In this document: positions 1-9,601 of the stretch, one piece after another
Position numbering within the stretch: the first letter of the stretch is position 1
Layout of the letters: each line of letters begins with the position of its first letter
Assembly (NCBI RefSeq): GCF_019802285.1
Contig: NZ_JAIEUJ010000002.1
Coordinates: forward strand, 744,001-808,000
Direction of reading: 5' to 3'
Length of the DNA stretch: 64,000 nucleotides
DNA from: Novilysobacter antarcticus
Lineage (GTDB): Bacteria > Pseudomonadota > Gammaproteobacteria > Xanthomonadales > Xanthomonadaceae
Position numbers and translations under genes: made by a program
Notes under the pieces: model-generated
Databases searched by the model: none
Told to the model about the DNA's origin: nothing
Seen by the model: the letters and a program-made list of their open reading frames with translations, nothing else

Positions 1-594
1 GTGGTCGGCCTTGCGCTCGGCGGGCGTGCGGTTACGGTCAATGTCGTTGACCAGGCTGCGCACGATCTGCCGCTCCTTGTGCAGCAGCACGCGGCGTACG
101 GCCTCGGTCGGATGCGCGGTGAACACCGGCTCGATGCGCATCCGCGGCAGCAGTGCGGCCAGCTCGGAGGCCTCCACGCCCTGCCCGGCCAGCGAGCCGA
201 TCACGTCCAGCAAGCCCCCTGGCTGGGCACCCTCCTCGGCACGTTCATGATCGCGTCGACGGCGGATGCGGTGCACGCGCTCGGCGAGGTTCACCGCCTG
301 GAAATAGGTGGAGAAGGCGCGGCCCAGGTCGCTGGCCTTGTGCAACTCGTGGCCGGCCAGCGCATCGGCCAGCTCGGTCACCGGCTGGTCGTTCTCGCGC
401 CGGCTGATCGCGGCCCGGCGGAGTGCCTCGACTTCCGCCAGGAAGTCCGGGCTGCGCTGCTCGGCGAGGATATTGCCGACCATCCCGCCCAGCAGGTTCA
501 CGTCTTCGCGGAGGAACGTATCGACCGCGGCGAACTTCACCGTGCGCAGCGAATCGTCGTTGGTATCGGTAGCAGTGTCGTTTTTTGTGCTCAT
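1..594 (-). CDS. ppc: Phosphoenolpyruvate carboxylase, N-terminal part (runs off the left edge)
   Basis: PEP carboxylase makes oxaloacetate from phosphoenolpyruvate and bicarbonate in the cytoplasm, refilling the TCA cycle. Only the first 198 codons are here; the family is usually about 900 residues, so the catalytic C-terminal half lies to the left. Reading on the minus strand from an ATG at 594 gives a protein with the family signature VFTAHPTE at residues 158-164, where His161 is the conserved active-site histidine, followed by the Arg-rich stretch EAVRRVLLHKERQIV. An in-frame ATG seven bases upstream is in a different frame and gives an arginine/proline-rich shadow. The gene starts 70 bases upstream of the end of gshA, which is read in the same direction. 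The family assignment is very secure; the exact start is likely. Confidence 0.93.
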   Translation of the reverse strand, partial: MSTKNDTATDTNDDSLRTVKFAAVDTFLREDVNLLGGMVGNILAEQRSPDFLAEVEALRRAAISRRENDQPVTELADALAGHELHKASDLGRAFSTYFQAVNLAERVHRIRRRRDHERAEEGAQPGGLLDVIGSLAGQGVEASELAALLPRMRIEPVFTAHPTEAVRRVLLHKERQIVRSLVNDIDRNRTPAERKADH

Positions 595-663
595 CCAGCA
601 ACGGTAACGCAGCTGGTGTTGCGGTGCATCATTTCGCGCCGCCGGGCCGCGATCCATCTTGGC

Positions 664-2028
664 TCAGTAGGCGAACTCACGGAACACCGGGTCGATGTTG
701 CCGCCCCACACGCCGTGGTACAGCGCCAGCTTGCGCTCGGCAGGCGTCTCGCCGGCATCGACCAGCTCCATCAGCGGAGACAGGAAGATCGACTCATCGC
801 TGCCGACATCGTTCAGACGCGCACGGCGGGCCAGTCCGTGCGCGGAGATCTGCAGCGCCTCGCGGGCCACGTCCAGCACCGTCCCCTTCCGGAACGGCAG
901 CTTGAAGGCCTGCCGGGGCACGCCGTTGCGCAGCGCGTGCAGCTCCTCAAGACTGAAGTCCTTGACCAGGTCCCACGCGGCATCGAGCGCGCTGTCGTCG
1001 TACAGCAGGCCGGTCCAGAACGCCGGCAAGGCGCAGATCCGGTTCCACGGGCCGGTGTCGGCGCCACGCATCTCGAGGTACTTCTTCAGCCGTACTTCGG
1101 GAAACGCGGTGGTGGTGTGGTCGGCCCAGTCCTGCAGGGTCGGCAGGTGACCGGGGTTCGCCGGCAGCTTGCCGGCCATGTAGTCACGGAACGACTGGCC
1201 CGCCGCGTCGATGTAGTTGTCGCCGCGCTGGATGAAGTACATCGGCACGTCGAGCAGGTAATCGACATAGCGCTCGTAACCAAACCCATCCTCGAAGACG
1301 AAATCCAGCAGGCCACTGCGATCGTTGTCGGTGTCGGTCCAGATGTGCGAGCGGTAGGACAGGAAACCGTTGGGTTTGCCCTCGGTGAAGGGCGAGTCGG
1401 CGAACATCGCGGTGGCAATGGACTGCAACGCCAGCGAGACACGGAACTTCTTCACCATGTCGGCCTCGGAGCCGACATCCAGGTTGACCTGCACGGTGCA
1501 GGTGCGGGTCATCATGTCCAGACCAAGGCTGCCGACCTTGGGCATGTACTCGCGCATGATCTTGTAGCGGCCCTTGGGCATCCACGGCATCTCGTCGCGG
1601 CGCCACTTGGGCTGGAAGCCCATGCCCAGGAAGCCCACGCCCATCGGCTCTGCAACCGCGCGCACCTCACGCAGATGGGAGGACGCCTCGCGGCAGGTCT
1701 CGTGCAGGTTTTCAAGCGGTGCGCCGGACAGTTCGAGCTGCCCGGCAGGCTCCAGCGACACCGATGCGGCATCGCGGGTCAGCGCGATCACCCGCCCGTG
1801 CTCCTCCACCGGCGCCCAGCCAAACTGGACCAGGCCCTTGAGCAGCGCCTCGATGCCACGCTCACCATCAAACGTCGGCGGGCGGAGGTCATCGAAATAA
1901 AAACCGAACTTCTCGTGCTCGGTGCCTATCCGCCAGTCGTCGCGCTCACGCGTGCCCGAGCTGAGGTAATCCACCAGCTGGCTGCGAGACTCGATCAGGA
2001 CTTCTTCTACATGACTGGAACCGGACAC
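664..2028 (-). CDS. gshA: Glutamate-cysteine ligase, plant/alphaproteobacterial type
   Basis: This enzyme joins glutamate and cysteine with ATP, the first step of glutathione synthesis in the cytoplasm. The 454-residue protein carries the motif [10 protein letters not shown] near its N-terminus, typical of the GCS2/plant-type ligases rather than the E. coli GshA family. The length is normal for this group. Two GTG codons compete for the start, at 2034 and 2028. A GAGG ribosome-binding site overlaps the first but sits five bases before the second, so 2028 (protein beginning [10 protein letters not shown]) is preferred. It lies between engB and ppc on the same strand, with 103 bases to engB. 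Function is assigned from family motifs; no glutathione synthetase gene is in the window. Confidence 0.93.
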   Translation of the reverse strand: MSGSSHVEEVLIESRSQLVDYLSSGTRERDDWRIGTEHEKFGFYFDDLRPPTFDGERGIEALLKGLVQFGWAPVEEHGRVIALTRDAASVSLEPAGQLELSGAPLENLHETCREASSHLREVRAVAEPMGVGFLGMGFQPKWRRDEMPWMPKGRYKIMREYMPKVGSLGLDMMTRTCTVQVNLDVGSEADMVKKFRVSLALQSIATAMFADSPFTEGKPNGFLSYRSHIWTDTDNDRSGLLDFVFEDGFGYERYVDYLLDVPMYFIQRGDNYIDAAGQSFRDYMAGKLPANPGHLPTLQDWADHTTTAFPEVRLKKYLEMRGADTGPWNRICALPAFWTGLLYDDSALDAAWDLVKDFSLEELHALRNGVPRQAFKLPFRKGTVLDVAREALQISAHGLARRARLNDVGSDESIFLSPLMELVDAGETPAERKLALYHGVWGGNIDPVFREFAY

Positions 2029-2131
2029 ACGCACCTCGTATTTGCTCTTGGGGATCGCACTGGCGAATGTGCGGGCTCAGGCCTGCATTGCAATCTCGGC
2101 CGCGTGAAGTCGCCCGACCGGAGCGCGCTGA

Positions 2132-2737
2132 TCACAGCTCCAGCCAGCCCTCGATCACGCGACGGGCCTCATCGACACCAAGCTTGGACTCACCGGAAAA
2201 CAGCTGCGCGCTGACGGCATCGCCGTGCTCGGCCTTGAGCGCCTTGCGCACCTCAAGCAATGCCGTGCCTTGTGCGCCGCGGCTGAGCTTGTCGGCCTTG
2301 GTCAGGATCGCGTGCGCCGGGAGGTCGCGGCTCACCGCGTATTCCAGCATCTGCTTGTCGTAGTCCTTCAGCGGGTGACGGATGTCCATCACCACCACCA
2401 GGCCCTTGAGCGCTTCGCGGGTACGGAAATAACGGTCAAGAAACGCCTGCCAGTGCGCCTGCAGATCCTTGGGGACCTTGGCGAAACCGTAGCCGGGCAG
2501 ATCGACTAGATAGCGGTCGGTGCTGGGCGGGAGTTCGAAAAACACCAGTTGCTGGGTACGCCCCGGGGTCTTGGACACCCGGGCCAGCGCGTTCTGCTGG
2601 CAGATGGCGTTGAGCGCGCTGGACTTGCCCGCGTTGGAGCGACCGGCAAACGCGACCTCGAAGCCACCGTCAGGCGGCAACTGCGCGGGAGTGTGCGCGG
2701 CCAGCAGGTACTGGGCACGGATAAGGGGATTGGCCAT
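2132..2737 (-). CDS. engB: Ribosome biogenesis GTPase EngB/YihA/YsxC
   Basis: A 201-residue TrmE-Era-EngA family GTPase needed for large ribosomal subunit assembly and, in several bacteria, for normal cell division. The G1 P-loop GRSNAGKSS is at residues 32-40, the G3 motif DLPGYG follows at about residue 90, and the G4 motif TKADK is near residue 150. The length fits the family (about 200). The open frame extends upstream, but the ATG at 2737 begins MANPLIRAQYLL, the usual N-terminus, so the longer arginine-rich extension is rejected. It is divergent from the cytochrome c4 gene, with 195 bases between the starts. Confidence 0.95.
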   Translation of the reverse strand: MANPLIRAQYLLAAHTPAQLPPDGGFEVAFAGRSNAGKSSALNAICQQNALARVSKTPGRTQQLVFFELPPSTDRYLVDLPGYGFAKVPKDLQAHWQAFLDRYFRTREALKGLVVVMDIRHPLKDYDKQMLEYAVSRDLPAHAILTKADKLSRGAQGTALLEVRKALKAEHGDAVSAQLFSGESKLGVDEARRVIEGWLEL

Positions 2738-2844
2738 GGCGCTAGGATCGCACGGCCGGCGCGGCGACGCGCGGGAATCACCGTCCCACGCGTGGAAATC
2801 GTGCGCCGCGCGACCGCGCAAAGCAGCCGCACCCGGCACTCGCG

Positions 2845-2873
2845 TTGACCCGATGCGCCGCGCCGATGATAAT
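2845..2873 (+). promoter_or_regulatory. Sigma-70-type promoter for cytochrome c4
   Basis: TTGACC at 2845-2850 and GATAAT at 2868-2873 are separated by exactly 17 bases, a near-consensus housekeeping promoter. It points into the cytochrome c4 gene, whose ATG is 60 bases further on. Predicted from sequence only. Confidence 0.65.
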
Positions 2874-2932
2874 TCTGCAGTTCGACGGCCGTTAACAGGC
2901 TGTCACTTCAGCGTTTTCCGGAGCCCAGCCCC

Positions 2933-3883
2933 ATGAGCCACGCCCGCGTCCTAGGTATCGCAGGTCTTGTCGTCTTCGCGGCGGCGGCCGTTGCCTATGC
3001 CCAGACCACGGTGACCCCGGTCCCCGACGCCGCACCGGTGGAGACTGCTCCACTGGCGCCCGCAGCGCCCGAGCACGCCACCTGGGGCGATGCCCAGAAC
3101 GGCCAAGCCCTGGCCGGCACCTGCGCCGCCTGCCACGGGCTGGACGGCAACTCCGAGATCCCCATGTACCCGCGCCTTGCCGGCCAGAGCGAGCGCTACA
3201 TCGCCCACCAGCTGGCCCTGTTCAAGAGCGGCGAGCGCAACGACGGCATGGCCGCGGTGATGAAGCCATTCGCCGACATGCTCAGCGCGCAGGACGCGCA
3301 TGACCTGGGTGCCTACTTCGCGACCCAGAAATCCGGCGCCGGCGTCGCCGATGACAGTGTGGTAACCAGTGGGCCCTACGCCGACAAGAAGTTCTACCAG
3401 ATCGGCGAGCAGCTGTTCCGTGGCGGCGATCCGGCTCGTGGCATTCCCGCCTGCATGGCCTGCCACGGACCGTCCGGCGCCGGCAACCCGGGGCCGGCCT
3501 ATCCGCACGTTGGCGGCCAGCACGCCGACTACTCCCAGCAGCGGCTGGAGCTGTACCGCGCTGGCACCACATCGCGTACCGATCCGCGCCTGTTCAACAT
3601 CATGGCCAGCATTGCCAAGCCGCTGACCGATGAGGAAATCGGAAGCCTGGCCAGTTACATGCAGGGCCTGCACCCGGCCGCTGACGACATCGGCCTGGAC
3701 GCCAAGGCGATGGCGGCAGCGCCGGCGCCGGTCGCAGCGCCCGCTGCGGACGCCACCAACGCTGATGGCGGCGCCGCGCCAGACACCGCTGCCACACCAC
3801 CGGCGGCGGATGCGCCCGCCGCCGAAGCACCCGAGGGTGCTGAGCCCGCCACCGACGTCGCGCCGGAAGATACCCAGGGCTGA
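2933..3883 (+). CDS. Di-haem cytochrome c4
   Basis: A periplasmic, probably membrane-associated electron carrier that feeds the terminal oxidases. The 316-residue precursor begins with a Sec signal peptide (hydrophobic stretch at residues 7-22, likely cut after AYA). It has two haem c attachment motifs, CAACH at residues 64-68 and CMACH near residue 175, each in its own cytochrome c domain, as expected for c4. The last 70 or so residues form an Ala/Pro/Glu-rich low-complexity tail not needed for haem binding. A good sigma-70 promoter lies 60 bases upstream and an intrinsic terminator follows, so it is probably transcribed alone. The two downstream DsbA-like proteins would keep cytochrome cysteines in the correct redox state; that functional link is inference. 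Confidence 0.92.
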   Translation: MSHARVLGIAGLVVFAAAAVAYAQTTVTPVPDAAPVETAPLAPAAPEHATWGDAQNGQALAGTCAACHGLDGNSEIPMYPRLAGQSERYIAHQLALFKSGERNDGMAAVMKPFADMLSAQDAHDLGAYFATQKSGAGVADDSVVTSGPYADKKFYQIGEQLFRGGDPARGIPACMACHGPSGAGNPGPAYPHVGGQHADYSQQRLELYRAGTTSRTDPRLFNIMASIAKPLTDEEIGSLASYMQGLHPAADDIGLDAKAMAAAPAPVAAPAADATNADGGAAPDTAATPPAADAPAAEAPEGAEPATDVAPEDTQG

Positions 3884-3928
3884 GGCTTGCGACCGCCCTG
3901 TTCTGAGCTCTGTGCTTTTCGTTCATCG

Positions 3929-3963
3929 CGCCGGCCGTATCGTTACGGTCGGCGTTCTTGTTT
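3929..3963 (+). terminator. Intrinsic terminator after cytochrome c4
   Basis: An 11-bp stem (3929-3939 pairing with 3944-3954, one G-T pair) closes a four-base TCGT loop and is followed by the T-rich stretch TTCTTGTTT. The shape is that of a Rho-independent terminator on the plus strand, 45 bases after the cytochrome stop codon and just before the first dsbA gene. Confidence 0.75.
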
Positions 3964-3978
3964 GAGGGATCCGTGCCA

Positions 3979-4674
3979 ATGATGTTTCATTCCGCCCTGC
4001 CCATCTCCAGCCGCACCCGGTTTGCCCGCGTGGTGGCAACCGCCCTTCTCGCCGTGCTGCCGTTGTTAGCCTGCGCAGCGCCACCTGCGGCCGACGCGCT
4101 GGTTGCGGGCACGGATTACGCCGTGATCGCCGATGGTGCGCCGTTCGAGCCACGCCCGGGAAAGATCGAAGTCGTCGAGGTATTCGGCTATACCTGCCCG
4201 CACTGCGCGAGCTTCGAGCCGGCGCTGCAGGAGTGGAAACAGCAGCAGAAGGCAGACGTCAACGTGGTCTCGGTTCCAGCGCCCTTTGGCGGCTACTGGA
4301 TTCCCTACGCACAGGCGTTCTACGCCGCACAATCGATGAACCTGGTCGAGCGCACCCACCGCGACATGTTCCGCGCGATCCATGAGGAACGCCGCCTTCC
4401 GGTCGGTGGCGCGACGCCCCGGGACATCGCGAAGTTCTACGCCGGCTACGGCGTGGACGCGGACGATTTTGCCGCCGCCATGACGGGCAAGCCGGTACAC
4501 GAGAAGCTGGTAGCGGCGCGGGATTTCCTTTCGCGCAGTGAAGTGGAGGGCACGCCGACCCTTATCGTGGCAGGCAAGTACCGCGTGCTGGGCAAGACGT
4601 CGGAGGATGTGTTGCGCATCACCGACGCGCTGGTCAGCCGCGAGCGTTCCACGCTGGCGCAACAGAAAAAATAG
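3979..4674 (+). CDS. dsbA: Thiol:disulfide interchange protein DsbA
   Basis: A periplasmic thioredoxin-fold oxidase that forms disulfide bonds in exported proteins. The 231-residue precursor has a Sec signal peptide ending near ALLAVLPLLACAAP and the redox motif CPHC at residues 73-76 inside GYTCPHCASFEP, the classic DsbA active site. A cis-Pro region (EGTPTLIVAGKY) is present near residue 190. An upstream TTG at 3958 is in frame, but a GAGGGA ribosome-binding site before the ATG at 3979 makes that the better start. The second DsbA-like gene begins 105 bases downstream on the same strand, so the pair is probably a duplication with partly different jobs. Confidence 0.93.
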   Translation: MMFHSALPISSRTRFARVVATALLAVLPLLACAAPPAADALVAGTDYAVIADGAPFEPRPGKIEVVEVFGYTCPHCASFEPALQEWKQQQKADVNVVSVPAPFGGYWIPYAQAFYAAQSMNLVERTHRDMFRAIHEERRLPVGGATPRDIAKFYAGYGVDADDFAAAMTGKPVHEKLVAARDFLSRSEVEGTPTLIVAGKYRVLGKTSEDVLRITDALVSRERSTLAQQKK

Positions 4675-4779
4675 ACGTGCCGCTGCCTTGGCTGCTCATC
4701 AACCGCGGCTCTGGCGTACCTGCTATTGAATAGTGCGGCTGCGGTCGCGATCGTTACGACGTTTTCTGGAGAACCACAG

Positions 4780-5652
4780 ATGCCCTTTTTGCCCCGCTTC
4801 GGCCTGACCCTGGCGACCGTGCTCGCGCTTGCTGCCTGCTCGTCGCAGGCGCCCACCAACACCAGCGAAGGTGCCGCGCCAGCGTCGACCGCCGCACAAC
4901 CCGCTCCCAGCGCGGTCACGGCGGAAGCTGCGACCACCCAAGCCGACGCCGGGACCGCCGCGCCCGCCATCCAGGGCAACGGGACGGAGACACTGGTCCG
5001 TACGCCGGGTCCGATTGTCGCTCCGGAAGGTCCTGCACCGGTCGCCGGCGTGGACTACGTGGAGATTCCCAACGGCCAGCCTTTCCAGCCCAACAACAAC
5101 AAGATTGAAGTGGTAGAGGTGTTCGGCTACACCTGTCCGGCCTGTGCGAGCTTCGAGCCGCTGGTAACCGCGTGGGCAACCAAGCTGCCCGAGGACGTGC
5201 AGTTCACCCCGCTGGCGGCGCCGTTCGGCGGTCACTGGGATCCCTTTGCGAAGGCCTTCTACGCCGCGCAGGCCAATGGGCTGCTGGCCCAGAGCCACGA
5301 CGCGATGTTCAACGCCGTCCACCTTGAGCGCAGCCTGCCGCCGGACGCGAAAGAGGCCCAGATTGCGCAGTTCTACAGCCGTTTTGGCGCCGATCCCAAG
5401 CAGTTCGCGAACGCCATGGCCAGCTTCAGCGTGAAGGCGAAGATGAGCAGGGCACTGAAATTCATGCACCACTCGGGTGTGGAGTCCACCCCGGACATCG
5501 TCATTGACGGCAAGTACCGCATCATCGTCAAGGACTGGGAGCAGAAGCTCAATGTTGCCGAGCACCTGATCGCCGCGGAGCGGGCGGCCAAGTCCATGCC
5601 GCAAGCGGACGCCGCCCCCGCCGGCGATGCTGCCGCGGACGACCGGGGCTGA
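4780..5652 (+). CDS. DsbA-family thiol:disulfide interchange lipoprotein
   Basis: A second DsbA-like oxidoreductase of 290 residues. It begins with a lipoprotein signal ending in LALAAC (lipobox Cys20), followed by an Ala/Thr/Pro-rich linker of about 60 residues and then the thioredoxin-like domain with CPAC at residues 119-122. The domain aligns by eye with the upstream DsbA (GYTCP.CASFEP, APFGG.W, AQAN..), showing recent paralogy, but the proline-histidine dipeptide of the redox centre is changed to Pro-Ala, which should alter redox potential. The ATG at 4780 follows TGGAGAA at a good distance. Membrane anchoring is inferred from the lipobox. It probably works alongside the soluble DsbA. 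Confidence 0.9.
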   Translation: MPFLPRFGLTLATVLALAACSSQAPTNTSEGAAPASTAAQPAPSAVTAEAATTQADAGTAAPAIQGNGTETLVRTPGPIVAPEGPAPVAGVDYVEIPNGQPFQPNNNKIEVVEVFGYTCPACASFEPLVTAWATKLPEDVQFTPLAAPFGGHWDPFAKAFYAAQANGLLAQSHDAMFNAVHLERSLPPDAKEAQIAQFYSRFGADPKQFANAMASFSVKAKMSRALKFMHHSGVESTPDIVIDGKYRIIVKDWEQKLNVAEHLIAAERAAKSMPQADAAPAGDAAADDRG

Positions 5653-5674
5653 TTTGCCGCGCGCCGTGCCTGCC

Positions 5675-6496
5675 ATGCCCGCTTCCGAGTCCAATCACCG
5701 CGTAGAACAGGGCGCCCCGGACGGCGCCGGTCCACCGGTGGGTTCGCGCCGGCTGCGCCTGCTCAGCGCCAACATCCAGGCGGGATCCAGTACACGGGGC
5801 TACCACGACTACGTGGCGCGCAGCTGGTCGCACGTGCTTCCAGCCGGCAACAAGCGCGGCAGTCTGGACCTGATCGCGAAACTGGCGGGCCAGTACGACA
5901 TCGTCGGCCTCAACGAAGCCGATCCGGGAAGCCTGCGCTCGGGCTTCACCAACCAGACCGAGTACCTCGCACGACACGGTGGCTTTGATTACTGGAGCCA
6001 CCAGCCCAACCGGCGAATGGCCGGTGTCGCCTCCAGCGCCAACGGACTGCTGAGCAAGCTGCAGCCGATCGAGGTGACTGACCACTCGCTACCCGGACGC
6101 ATCTCCGGCCGCGGCGTGCTGCTGGCCCGCTTCGGTGAAGGCGACGACGGGCTGGTGGTCGCCATCGCCCATCTCTCGCTGGGTGCGAACTCGCGCAGCA
6201 CGCAGCTGGGCTTCATCGCCGAGCTGCTGCAGGACCATCGTCACGCCGTCCTGATGGGCGACTTCAACTGCGCCATCGAGCGCCCGGAAATGCAGGCGTT
6301 GTTCCGCAATACCCGGCTGCAGCCGCCAGCCTGCGCGGTGCCGACCTTTCCCAGCTGGCAGCCACAGCGGGCGATCGACCACATCCTGATCAGCAGTGAC
6401 CTGGGCTGCTCCGGAGCGCAGGCGATGCCCGCCGCGCAGTCCGACCACCTGGCGCTGTCACTGGAACTGGACGTACCCGACGCCGCACTGCGCTGA
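5675..6496 (+). CDS. Endonuclease/exonuclease/phosphatase-fold protein
   Basis: A metal-dependent phosphodiesterase-like protein of about 273 residues with the motif series of the EEP (DNase I/AP-endonuclease) superfamily: LLSANIQAG near the start, GLNEADPG (catalytic Glu), HLSLG, MGDFN (catalytic Asp/Asn), IDHIL and the terminal SDHLAL. The natural substrate cannot be told from sequence; members cleave nucleic acids, phosphoinositides or sphingomyelin. The gene follows the DsbA lipoprotein with little or no gap. The reading frame is open back to an ATG at 5627, overlapping the previous gene by 26 bases. Neither start has a clear ribosome-binding site, so the N-terminus is uncertain. No signal peptide is evident. 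Confidence 0.8.
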   Translation: MPASESNHRVEQGAPDGAGPPVGSRRLRLLSANIQAGSSTRGYHDYVARSWSHVLPAGNKRGSLDLIAKLAGQYDIVGLNEADPGSLRSGFTNQTEYLARHGGFDYWSHQPNRRMAGVASSANGLLSKLQPIEVTDHSLPGRISGRGVLLARFGEGDDGLVVAIAHLSLGANSRSTQLGFIAELLQDHRHAVLMGDFNCAIERPEMQALFRNTRLQPPACAVPTFPSWQPQRAIDHILISSDLGCSGAQAMPAAQSDHLALSLELDVPDAALR

Positions 6497-6525
6497 AGCG
6501 GCCGCGACCGGCTATCCCGGCCGCT
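6497..6525. terminator. Hairpin between convergent genes
   Basis: Perfect 8-bp arms (AGCGGCCG at 6497-6504 and CGGCCGCT at 6518-6525) around a 13-base loop lie in the 45-base gap between the convergent stop codons of the EEP gene and the TonB-dependent receptor. There is no T-run, so it may be a weak bidirectional terminator or only an mRNA-stabilising hairpin. Confidence 0.4.
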
Positions 6526-6541
6526 GCCGCATTCCGCGTGG

Positions 6542-9466
6542 TCAGAACCTCAGGTCCGCGCGCACGTAGAAATAACGGCCGCCCGGGATGTCGTAGGTCG
6601 ACGCGTCATAGCCGTTGAGCGAGCACGACAGGCAGATCGGGGGATCCTTGTCGGCCAGGTTGTTGACGCCTGCGGTCAGCTGCAGTCCCTGCTGCCACTC
6701 GAAGCGGTAGCCCACCTGCAGGTCGTTGTAGGTGGTGGCCGGCAGGATGTTGGTGCCCTCGGCCGGATTGCTGCACACCGCAAACGCCACCGCATCGCCG
6801 CAGTCCTCCTTGAGCTCGCTGATGTGGCGCACGCTCCATGAGGCGTTCCACTGGTCGCGGCGCCAATCCAGCCGCGCCGTCGAGGTCCAGTCGGGAATCG
6901 CACTGTCATTGACCTCGATTCCGACCGCGCGCGGCTGCACCTGGCCGGCGGCACCGACCGCCTGGTAACGCGTGACCAGCGTGTTCTGCCAGGACAGCTT
7001 GAACCTGCCGGCCGCCGTCTCCGGCAGCGCCCAGAAGACGTTGGCGTCCCAGCCGTCGGTCTTGATCGAGCCCAGATTGGTGAGGCGGTTGCTGAAGCTG
7101 TTGATGCCGCCGATCGATGAGCGGGTGATGCCGTCGCAGTACAACGGGTCCAGGGTCTGCACGCACAGGTCCAGCTGGGTCTGGGCGTCGATGGCCTGCA
7201 CCGCGCCCTCCAGGCTGTGGCGGTAGAAGGTCAGCTCCAGGTCGAGCCGGTCCGACCAGGAGGTGCCGCTGGCGAATCCGGGACTGAACACCAGGCCGGT
7301 GGTGAAGCTGCGCGCCGTTTCCGGCTGCAGGTCGCGGTTGCCGCCGGTGGTGACCGAGATCTGGCTGTTCGCCTGCACGGCACCTGTGGGCACGCCCAGC
7401 GCAGCGCAGTTGGCTGCGTTGCCACTGGGTGGGCTGCCATCCAGGCCGATCAGGCACGGATCGCTGATCTGCAGGTCGGCACGGCTGGCCGAACCGAAAA
7501 GCTCCCCGATGGACGGCGCACGGAAGCCCTCGGCATACGTTGCGCGCAGCAGCAGCTCGTCGGCGACCTGCCAGCGCAGTCCGTACTTGGGCGTAAACTG
7601 GCTGCCGAAGGTCGAGTAGTCCGAGTACCGTCCAGCCAGACTCAGCTCCAGGCTCTTGCCGAAGGTATCGGGCTTGAGCAGGGGCACGTTGAGTTCGACA
7701 TAGGCCTCGCTGACGTTGTAGTCGCCCGAGGTGGGCAGCGAGGGCACGCCGTTGTAGAAACCCGCGACCGTCAGCGCGTCAGGCTGGTAGGACCCCTCGT
7801 AGCGGCGGTGTTCGGCGCCGGCGGCGAAGGAAAGCGGACCCGCCCACAGGTCCACCAGGTCGCCGGAGATGTTGGCGCTGAACATATCCAGCGTCTGCTC
7901 GCTGCGATCGCGCACCACCGGCTGGATCCAGGCCAGCATTTCCGGAGTCAGCGTCCCGGGACCGCCAAACACGTTCAACGGCACGCAGCCAGCGGTCGCC
8001 GCGCAGACCGCCGGGTCACCCAGGGCGATGGCGATGTTGCGGATGTCGTAGCTGCCGTAGTTGGTCTGGCGCGCCTCGTTTTTGGCCGTGGAGAAGTTGG
8101 CGTCCCAGAACCAGGAGCGGTCGCCGGCGTCGAACCGTCCCTCCAGCCCGGCAGCGAAGTAGCGCGTGTCGACGTTCTGCTCGTAGACACGTGCCCCGCC
8201 CTCGACCGGGCGCCGTCCGATCAGGATCAGGTTGATGTCGTTCTGCGGGGTGGCCGGGTCATCGACTGAAACCAGGTCGAAGCCGAACGGGTTGTAGGGG
8301 TTGGCCGCCGATATGAACATGCCGTCGGCAAACGCGTTGCCGGTGCCCGCGTCCGCGCCCAGGAACAGCGGTTCGGGCGCCGCCTGGTTGACCGACTCGC
8401 GCCGGTTGGCTAGGACCTTGGCGTAGGCCTGCACCTTGTCGTTGAAATAGAACCGGTACTGGCCGAACACGCCGGTGCGCGTGGAAGGCGTCAGCAGAAG
8501 GTTGTATTCGGCGAAGTTGAACCGGTCGGCGGTCGCAAAGCAGTGGAAACCATCGGTGCGGTCGCAGCCGGTCTGCGCCGGATCGTAGAAAGGGTCGTTG
8601 TCGCCCTGGTTGGGCGTCAGGTCGAGTTCCGCCCCGGTGTTGGGATCGATCAGGATGAAGCGCCCGCGCGGCGTGCCCGAGCTGCCAAAGGTCAGCCCGG
8701 TGCCGGGGGTGGGAAAGCGCGACTGCTCGCGGGTGTTGGCGTAGATCGGGTCCTGTTCGACCCGGCTGGCGCCGATGAAGAAATTGCTGCGCTCGGTGTT
8801 CATGCCCCAGGCCAGGTCCAGCCCCTTCTGGGTGCCGTCGCCCTTGCCGTACTGGCCATAGTTCAGGGTCACCTGCCCGCCATCGAAATCGCGCCGGGTG
8901 ATGATGTTGACCACGCCGGCGATCGCATCAGAGCCGTACAGCGAGGACGCGCCGTCCTCGAGCACATCGATGCGCTCCACCAGCGCCAACGGAATCGTGT
9001 TCAGGTCGGTGGTTGCGCCGACACCTGACGCGGAGGACTCGTTGACCCAGCGCACGCCATCGACCAGCACCAGCACCCGCTTGGCGCCCAGGTTGCGCAG
9101 GTCGACCTGGGCCGAGCCGGCGCCGACGCCGTCGCCATTGGGTGAGAAACCGAAGTTGCCCGAGGAGTTGAACTTGGTGTTGAGTGCGGAACCCGAACCG
9201 GTCAGCTCCTGCAGGATGTCGCCCACCGAGGTCAGGCCGGTGCGGTCGATGTCCTCGCGGGTGAGCGTCTGCACCGGCGTCTGGCTTTCAATCTCCGCCT
9301 TGCGGATGCGGGTCCCGGTGACCTGGACACTGTCCAGAGTAGTCGCGCTGCGGCCCTCCTGCTGGCGGTCGGCGGTTTGCGCTTGCTGCGCGGTGGCGGG
9401 CAGCGACGCGCCCAACAGGCACAGCGCGACGGCAGCCACCAGTGGGTGGCGACAAGGTGCGTTCAT
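6542..9466 (-). CDS. TonB-dependent outer-membrane receptor
   Basis: A 974-residue outer-membrane transporter that imports a ligand using energy from TonB-ExbB-ExbD. It has a Sec signal peptide (hydrophobic residues 9-26, cut near ATAQQ), a TonB-box-like stretch near [10 protein letters not shown], a plug domain ([56 protein letters not shown]) and a long barrel ending in an aromatic residue (VRADLRF). Large Xanthomonad families of this type import oligosaccharides, peptides or siderophores. No transporter, regulator or hydrolase partner adjoins it, so the ligand is unknown. The start ATG at 9466 follows a purine-rich AGGGAGAGAGAAG. Confidence 0.92.
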   Translation of the reverse strand: MNAPCRHPLVAAVALCLLGASLPATAQQAQTADRQQEGRSATTLDSVQVTGTRIRKAEIESQTPVQTLTREDIDRTGLTSVGDILQELTGSGSALNTKFNSSGNFGFSPNGDGVGAGSAQVDLRNLGAKRVLVLVDGVRWVNESSASGVGATTDLNTIPLALVERIDVLEDGASSLYGSDAIAGVVNIITRRDFDGGQVTLNYGQYGKGDGTQKGLDLAWGMNTERSNFFIGASRVEQDPIYANTREQSRFPTPGTGLTFGSSGTPRGRFILIDPNTGAELDLTPNQGDNDPFYDPAQTGCDRTDGFHCFATADRFNFAEYNLLLTPSTRTGVFGQYRFYFNDKVQAYAKVLANRRESVNQAAPEPLFLGADAGTGNAFADGMFISAANPYNPFGFDLVSVDDPATPQNDINLILIGRRPVEGGARVYEQNVDTRYFAAGLEGRFDAGDRSWFWDANFSTAKNEARQTNYGSYDIRNIAIALGDPAVCAATAGCVPLNVFGGPGTLTPEMLAWIQPVVRDRSEQTLDMFSANISGDLVDLWAGPLSFAAGAEHRRYEGSYQPDALTVAGFYNGVPSLPTSGDYNVSEAYVELNVPLLKPDTFGKSLELSLAGRYSDYSTFGSQFTPKYGLRWQVADELLLRATYAEGFRAPSIGELFGSASRADLQISDPCLIGLDGSPPSGNAANCAALGVPTGAVQANSQISVTTGGNRDLQPETARSFTTGLVFSPGFASGTSWSDRLDLELTFYRHSLEGAVQAIDAQTQLDLCVQTLDPLYCDGITRSSIGGINSFSNRLTNLGSIKTDGWDANVFWALPETAAGRFKLSWQNTLVTRYQAVGAAGQVQPRAVGIEVNDSAIPDWTSTARLDWRRDQWNASWSVRHISELKEDCGDAVAFAVCSNPAEGTNILPATTYNDLQVGYRFEWQQGLQLTAGVNNLADKDPPICLSCSLNGYDASTYDIPGGRYFYVRADLRF

Positions 9467-9601
9467 CGACTTCTCTCTCCCTAAGAATGTTTCGAAGCGT
9501 CACACCCCTGTCTGCGACGACGCACTGTTGTAAACAATCCCGGGTCCGGCCACAAGCGGCACAGCTTTATGCCTTCCGTTGCAAGGATCGGGAAGTGCCG
9601 C

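Noticed and set aside
1-2214. A 737-codon plus-strand open frame opposite ppc, gshA and engB
   Set aside because: It is a high-GC antisense shadow: the opposing minus-strand proteins have clear motifs ([18 protein letters not shown]), while this frame is Arg/Gln/His-rich with no domain.
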